Source: Roseateles toxinivorans (lineage in GTDB: Bacteria; Pseudomonadota; Gammaproteobacteria; Burkholderiales; Burkholderiaceae_C). Taken from it: a DNA stretch of 64,000 nt. The stretch covers positions 53,751-117,750 of the forward strand of contig NZ_SNXS01000012.1 of NCBI RefSeq assembly GCF_004362525.1, read 5' to 3'. Positions within the stretch are counted from its first letter, which is position 1. Every line of letters starts with the position of its first letter. Of the stretch, positions 60,275 through 64,000 are shown in pieces. The notes below the pieces were generated by a model. It searched no databases and was not told the DNA's origin. It was given only the letters and a program-made list of their open reading frames with translations. A program made the translations under genes and the position numbers.

Positions 60275-60814
60275 ATGGATGACATCGTCAAGGCCGCGCT
60301 GAAGAAATGGCCCAATGTGCCGCACTGCTACGGTTGGCTGGCGCTGGACGCGCGCGGTGAGTGGTACATGCGCGACGACCGCATCCAGGCCGCCGGGCCC
60401 TTCCCCGTCGTCAAGGGCAGCCGTATCGCCCACGAGAAGCTGCGCGAGTTCATCGAGCGCAACTATCTGCATGACGACGCCGGCTGCTGGTTCTTCCAGA
60501 ACGGTCCGCAGCGCGTCTATGTCGAACTGGAGGCCACGCCCTGGGTGTGGCGCCTGACGGCCACGGCGGCCGCACCGCAGCTGCGCAGCCACACCGGCCT
60601 GGAGGCCAGCTTCGAGTCGGCCTGGCTGGACGAGCACGGCCGGCTCTTCATCGCCACCGACCTGGGCCTCGGCCTGGTGCACACCCTGGACATGGAGTGC
60701 GCCGCCAACGCCGTCGAGGCCGGCCTGTGGCTACCGCAGGACGTGATGGCGGCCGCGCTGCCGCGGCAGTTCGGCTTCGTGCGCAGGCCTGCGCCAGGCA
60801 CCGACCGGGCGTAA
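60275..60814 (+). CDS. DUF2946-like conserved protein
   Basis: A 179-residue protein with the opening MDDIVKAALKKWPNVPHCYGWLALDARGEWYMRDDR, which I associate with the DUF2946 family. The body is a mixed alpha/beta, Trp-rich domain (WRLTATAAAPQLRSHTG) without a signal peptide or membrane segment. Function not known. It follows the hydrolase by 26 bases and ends at a strong terminator hairpin. Confidence 0.7.
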   Translation: MDDIVKAALKKWPNVPHCYGWLALDARGEWYMRDDRIQAAGPFPVVKGSRIAHEKLREFIERNYLHDDAGCWFFQNGPQRVYVELEATPWVWRLTATAAAPQLRSHTGLEASFESAWLDEHGRLFIATDLGLGLVHTLDMECAANAVEAGLWLPQDVMAAALPRQFGFVRRPAPGTDRA

Positions 60815-60817
60815 AAA

Positions 60818-60837
60818 AGCCGACCCGCAGGTCGGCT
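60818..60837. terminator. Terminator hairpin between convergent genes
   Basis: AGCCGACC (60818-60825) pairs with GGTCGGCT (60830-60837) around CGCA. A run of six A precedes it, so on the minus strand it has the T run expected for termination of the cytochrome gene. It also follows the DUF2946-like gene on the plus strand. Confidence 0.7.
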
Positions 60838-60858
60838 CGATTTGACGCGTCGCTCGGC

Positions 60859-61416
60859 TTACTTGGACGCAGCCGCCGCAGCTGCCGGCGCCTTAGGTTC
60901 GTCGAACTTGGCACCGCCCTGATTGGCCAGATAGACCACGGCGCGGCCAATCTCGAAGTCGCTGAAATCGCCACCGCCCTGGGCTCCCATATTGCCCTTG
61001 CCCTTCAGGGCCGAGGTCAGCAGGGCCTCATAACCAGTCTTCACGCGCGGGCCCCAGGCGGCCAGATCGGCCAGCTTGGGCGCACCGGCGGCGCCGGTGG
61101 CGTGACAGGCCGAGCACTGTGCGGCATAGACCTGCTCGCCGGTCTTCAAGGTCGCCACATTGTTGACGTCCTTCAGCTCGATGCTGCCGATGGGCTGGAT
61201 GCGGGCGGCCACCGCCTCGGCGCCAAGCCCCTCGCTGCCGGCGGCCGGCTTCTTGTCCGAGCTGACGAAATTGGCCAGCAGGATGATGATGATCACCGGC
61301 GCCACAAAGGCAAACAACACGGCCCAGGCCAATTGCTTGGGGGTCTTGATCGGACCCGTGTGCGCATCGTCGTGTGCGTCATCGTGGGTGTTGTCGTGAT
61401 CTGGGGTTCCGCTCAT
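60859..61416 (-). CDS. Membrane-anchored cytochrome c5 family protein
   Basis: A 185-residue protein. A His- and Asp-rich N-terminus (about 25 residues) precedes one hydrophobic anchor (about 27-48). A monohaem cytochrome c domain has CSACH (residues about 101-105) and a likely axial Met in GNMGAQGGG. An Ala-rich tail ends in ASK. This matches cytochrome c5 (CycB) of Betaproteobacteria, an electron carrier to terminal oxidases. Convergent with DUF2946; the terminator lies between. Confidence 0.88.
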   Translation of the reverse strand: MSGTPDHDNTHDDAHDDAHTGPIKTPKQLAWAVLFAFVAPVIIIILLANFVSSDKKPAAGSEGLGAEAVAARIQPIGSIELKDVNNVATLKTGEQVYAAQCSACHATGAAGAPKLADLAAWGPRVKTGYEALLTSALKGKGNMGAQGGGDFSDFEIGRAVVYLANQGGAKFDEPKAPAAAAAASK

Positions 61417-61583
61417 GAAATCCTCGTTGGCGTCGGCAGGCAGGGCAACAGCGCCCCAAAGCTATGAGGCGCAAAACTGCGGGATTATATCGTCGCGGGG
61501 CCGTGATACGGCCACACCGACACAAAGCCGCTTTTGCGCCCCACGTCGCTGAACGCACAACAAGGCCTGGCCGCGACCGTCGG

Positions 61584-61603
61584 ACCCGGGCTCAAGCCCG
61601 GGT
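61584..61603. other. Perfect hairpin just upstream of tRNA-Arg
   Basis: ACCCGGGCT and AGCCCGGGT are perfect arms around CA. The hairpin ends 15 bases before the tRNA and could be part of its leader. Confidence 0.4.
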
Positions 61604-61618
61604 ACACTTGCGAGCTCT

Positions 61619-61694
61619 GCGCCCGTAGCTCAATGGATAGAGTATTGGCCTCCGAAGCCAAGGGTTGCTGGTTCGATCCCAGCCGGGCGCACCA
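61619..61694 (+). tRNA. tRNA-Arg (CCG anticodon)
   Basis: A 76-nt tRNA. The acceptor arms GCGCCCG (61619-61625) and CGGGCGC (61684-61690) match exactly. The anticodon loop CTCCGAA gives anticodon CCG, reading CGG (Arg). T-loop GGTTCGATCCC is canonical and the CCA end is encoded at 61692-61694. An antisense protein ORF over it is spurious. Confidence 0.96.
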
Positions 61695-61721
61695 TAATTG
61701 ACGCGGATTTCCGCGTAAGCA

Positions 61722-61745
61722 AACGCCAACCTCAGGGTTGGCGTT
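61722..61745 (+). terminator. Terminator after tRNA-Arg
   Basis: AACGCCAAC (61722-61730) pairs with GTTGGCGTT (61737-61745) around a 6-base loop, followed by TT. It lies about 27 bases past the end of the tRNA. Confidence 0.75.
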
Positions 61746-61750
61746 TTGCG

Positions 61751-61794
61751 TTGTGGCCCATTTGTGGCCCAAATTTGGCCCACTTGTGGCCCAT
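61751..61794 (+). repeat. Four 11-bp iterons (TTGTGGCCCAT family)
   Basis: Four consecutive 11-base units, TTGTGGCCCAT, TTGTGGCCCAA, ATTTGGCCCAC and TTGTGGCCCAT, occupy 61751-61794 with no gaps. The period is one helical turn, not a multiple of three, so a coding origin is unlikely. Beside a tRNA gene this could be arm-type binding for an integrase or excisionase. No intact integrase is visible. Confidence 0.6.
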
Positions 61795-61910
61795 GGTTCG
61801 GGCACTGAGTCCCCAAAAGACCGTTGGCCTACTGGCCCGCTTCCACTGTGTCTGTACGACAGCCGCAATCGATGTAGCCATTGGAGACCTCCGGCGAGTG
61901 GCATTGAAAC

Positions 61911-62378
61911 ATGCCCAAAAATCCAGCGCCGAAGCACCGCTCAGACCAACACCGTCAGGCTTCGGCCGACGACCGGGCTTGGCTCGACATGGCGCCAGTG
62001 GGGCGCGAGGTCGGTAGTCCAGGCTATGAGCGCTTGACAGCGTTGGATCAGGCCGCATTTGCTGCCTTCCAATCCTGGGAGCAAGTGCGTCGATGGCTGG
62101 CAGCACCAAATCCAGAACTCGATGGAGCCAGTCCGGAGGGCGCTGCGCGTAGCCCCGACGGCCTCAACAAAGTCATGTCCATACTTATGACGGTCGGCGG
62201 CCGTGTCACCGGTGACTTCATGCGTGAGGGAGACGACCTGCCTGTCCAGGAACGAGACTCGCTTCAGGGGCTGGATGGGCTCAAGAACCTCAAAGGAATG
62301 TTTGGCCGTACCTCTAAGCACATTTCCATTGAGGACATGAATGCAGCCATCGCGCGCCGCGGGGCCGGGAAGAAGTAG
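61911..62378 (+). CDS. Hypothetical protein, possible antitoxin chimera
   Basis: A 155-residue protein of unclear role. Residues about 45-95 (WEQVRRWLAAPNPELDGASPEGAA) resemble the C-terminal part of the MbcA/ParS/Xre antitoxin family. The last 30 residues (LKGMFGRTSKHISIEDMNAAIARRGA) resemble the C-terminal tail of AbrB/VapB-type antitoxins that wraps a toxin. This may be a decayed fusion of two antitoxin genes. No toxin gene is adjacent. Base composition is lower in GC than in its neighbours. Start codon uncertain. Confidence 0.45.
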   Translation: MPKNPAPKHRSDQHRQASADDRAWLDMAPVGREVGSPGYERLTALDQAAFAAFQSWEQVRRWLAAPNPELDGASPEGAARSPDGLNKVMSILMTVGGRVTGDFMREGDDLPVQERDSLQGLDGLKNLKGMFGRTSKHISIEDMNAAIARRGAGKK

Positions 62379-63021
62379 CGCTTGGGCCAAGAGGGAGGCA
62401 ACGCGACAACGTAGCCGGACGCTGCGGCAATGTCGCGGCAAGGCTGGCTGCGGCCGGTCAGATTTCCGAGTCGAAGGGCGGCGGGCGCCCATACCAGCCG
62501 TTGGCCAGTTCTTCACGCGGCTGTCCCCTGTGCCTCGGAACTTGACGCTCGACAGTGGCGGGGTTCAAAGGCGGGTCAGCGACTCGGCGACCAGGCCCAG
62601 CCAACAACTGCTCTCGCTGGCCGCGAAGGGGTTCTTTCGACCCATCGGCGACATCCGCTGCATTGGATTGGCCAGCACGCAGCAGTCCGTTGCAGCACAA
62701 CGGGATCGGCCGCTCCATGAGTTGGAACGGGCTCATCAGCAGGCCTGATCAGCCAATCGACTCAGCCGTGCGAATGTCACGCGGGGGACACGGGCCAGCC
62801 GCGCGCGTCTGCGGCTCGAGGGAAAGGGCGGCACGTTCCCTCACGATCCAGGAGTCGCAGATGAACGCGAGTCCGACGGGCAAAGATGTGACGATTGCAG
62901 GCGGGATTCAGGGCCTGGCCGCAGGCGGTTTGCCCAGAGCGTGCTCCAGCCCCACCCGAGCAGAAAATGAAGGGGGCAGTGTCGCTACAATACTGCCCCT
63001 CGTATTCCCGATGTGCAGGCC
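62379..63021. other. Gene-poor region with decayed repeats
   Basis: About 640 bases hold several overlapping frames but none with a recognisable family. A short frame at about 62861 has CAGGAG before its ATG but reads into the next gene's antisense. I see only a hairpin near the end of this stretch. This region may be the remains of an insertion beside tRNA-Arg. Confidence 0.4.
62973..62999 (-). terminator. Terminator hairpin after PEP-CTERM protein C
   Basis: GGGGCAGT (62973-62980) pairs with ACTGCCCC (62992-62999), with an 11-base loop. On the minus strand it lies 22 bases past the stop of the gene at 63022 and is followed by CTTCATTTTC. Confidence 0.5.
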
Positions 63022-63774
63022 TTACTGCTTGCGCTTTCGCAGTTGCGAGCCCAGCAAGCCGGCGATGGCGGCGCCCGCGAGCAGCAAGGTGCCCGGTTCG
63101 GGAACCTGGGCAGGAGCGACGCCGCGGGTGTCCCAGCCTGCAGTCAAGTTGACAGCGGAGTTCTCCTGACTGGAGGAGAACGCCCCCTGCAACCAGAGCT
63201 TTCCGGTCAGCGTGAAGCCGTCGGTGAGGTTCATGTCGGAACCCGTCACCAGCCAATCCTTGTTAAGCCCATCTACTCCGCTGAAGCTGCCCAACGCGAC
63301 TCCGTCAAGCACCATATCGGTCAGATACACGAGCGAGCCGACATCCCCCTGCTTGACCGTAATCTGAAATGCATTGAGGTCGGCCGCGCCCTTAGTCTTG
63401 CCAAGACCAGCCAACTTGGTCGACCAGCCCGAGTACTCCAGGCTGCCGCCTAAGATCGTCGACACCAGCTTGTCGCTGGCCTGGTCGTACTGGAAGGTGA
63501 AATCAAAGGAGGTGAGCGGATTGTTGGCGTCCGTCATCCAGTTGAGTTGACGCACAACACGGTTGGACGCGTTTCCAAGACTCGGGATGCCGAGGTAGTT
63601 TTCTTCGCTCCCGGTCGGCTGGAACGACCTGAACCTGTCGCCCGCCAGCGACTGGCCGGTACCTGCGCCTCCAGAGCCGATATAGGCATCGGACATGACC
63701 AAAGCAGCGTTTGAGGAGATCGCAGAAGCGCCGAGCACCACTGCCGCGAAGGCGTTCAACAACAACTTATTCAT
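63022..63774 (-). CDS. PEP-CTERM secreted protein C
   Basis: A 250-residue protein. The ATG at 63774 begins a signal peptide (residues about 1-24, cleavage after SNA). The C-terminus is VPEPGTLLLAGAAIAGLLGSQLRKRKQ, a PEP-CTERM tail with a basic end. The mature part is Gly, Ser and Asp rich without cysteines. GGAG lies about 8 bases before the ATG. The gene lies near the end of the window next to poor-looking sequence; it is complete. Confidence 0.85.
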   Translation of the reverse strand: MNKLLLNAFAAVVLGASAISSNAALVMSDAYIGSGGAGTGQSLAGDRFRSFQPTGSEENYLGIPSLGNASNRVVRQLNWMTDANNPLTSFDFTFQYDQASDKLVSTILGGSLEYSGWSTKLAGLGKTKGAADLNAFQITVKQGDVGSLVYLTDMVLDGVALGSFSGVDGLNKDWLVTGSDMNLTDGFTLTGKLWLQGAFSSSQENSAVNLTAGWDTRGVAPAQVPEPGTLLLAGAAIAGLLGSQLRKRKQ

Positions 63775-63881
63775 TTTCAGGTTCTCCGTTCGGGGGAAGT
63801 CGAGGCAATACAAAAGGGCTTCATCTCATGCGCCCTGGAGCGTGCCAGGACCTGGCGATCCGAAGCAAGATAAGTGCCAGC

Positions 63882-63903
63882 GGGGGGGGGGGGGGGGGGG
63901 GGG
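63882..63903. other. 22-base G run and poor-looking end of the window
   Basis: A single run of 22 G is followed by about 95 bases of unusual sequence that includes a second G run (about 63964-63972) and no gene. Two-colour Illumina chemistry reads missing signal as G, so this probably marks a contig end. Coordinates beyond 63880 should be treated as unreliable. Confidence 0.6.
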
Positions 63904-64000
63904 AAAAATTAGACCTATCAATTTCTTTCAACCCGACCGGCTTGGGCCCCCAGTTACCTTGGTGGGGGGGGGCAAAAGAATCCGCCAGGGGCCCAAGAGC

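Noticed and set aside
61592..61816. A minus-strand ORF over tRNA-Arg, and a possible integrase end next to it
   Set aside because: It is the antisense of the tRNA; the GTGGCCCA units have an 11-base period that does not fit a codon frame, so they are not treated as an integrase gene.
62555..63169. A 204-codon plus-strand ORF
   Set aside because: No known family, no good ribosome binding site, and its end runs into the antisense of a clear PEP-CTERM gene.

Overview
The window looks like a chromosomal piece of a high-GC betaproteobacterium of the order Burkholderiales, most likely near Roseateles, Rubrivivax or Leptothrix. The reasons are very high GC, three PEP-CTERM proteins, a large two-partner-secretion adhesin, Burkholderiales-type intergenic repeats and familiar gene neighbourhoods (ilvE with a small zinc-finger gene, radA, cytochrome c5). 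This placement is inferred from gene content and style, not from a search.

Layout. 1-4.2 kb (minus strand): the N-terminal end of a CHASE-type sensor, then a translationally coupled trio dadA / serine hydrolase / ldcA that fits D-amino-acid and murein-peptide recycling, then a small cysteine-rich bufferin-like secreted peptide. 4.4-7.1 kb: LysE-type exporter divergent from an Lrp/AsnC regulator, a repeat-rich intergenic stretch, and an aromatic aminotransferase. 7.2-13.1 kb (plus): DeoR-type regulator with two palindromic operators, a complete ABC importer and a GpdQ-like phosphodiesterase, which I read as phosphodiester uptake and cleavage. Two related long hairpin elements sit between the two permease genes. 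13.2-19.2 kb: a patatin-like protein split by a membrane insert, a TerB-like protein and a diguanylate cyclase. 19.2-23.5 kb: GNAT plus XRE-cupin pair, DUF2332, a small solute-binding protein overlapping a Crp-type regulator, glutathione peroxidase. 23.6-30.6 kb: lplT plus EamA divergent from alr-arfB-pspC, then a redoxin and a DsbD-type reductase.

30.6-52.4 kb is dominated by a surface system. A diguanylate cyclase with two solute-binding sensor domains lies upstream of a 274-bp three-way palindromic element. Next come a 4499-residue filamentous adhesin and its TpsB transporter (4-bp overlap), a PEP-CTERM protein, a response regulator, a hybrid histidine kinase and a LuxR-type response regulator. 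Together they suggest a regulated adhesion or biofilm locus with c-di-GMP input.

52.4-61.4 kb is mostly housekeeping: two exporters, a membrane protein, radA, a PEP-CTERM protein, ilvE, a zinc-finger protein, an NTF2-like protein, a YheT-type hydrolase, a DUF2946-like protein and cytochrome c5. 61.6-64 kb holds tRNA-Arg(CCG), four 11-bp iterons, a possible antitoxin chimera, about 640 bp without a convincing gene, and a third PEP-CTERM gene. The window ends in a 22-G run and poor-looking sequence that is probably a sequencing or assembly artefact.
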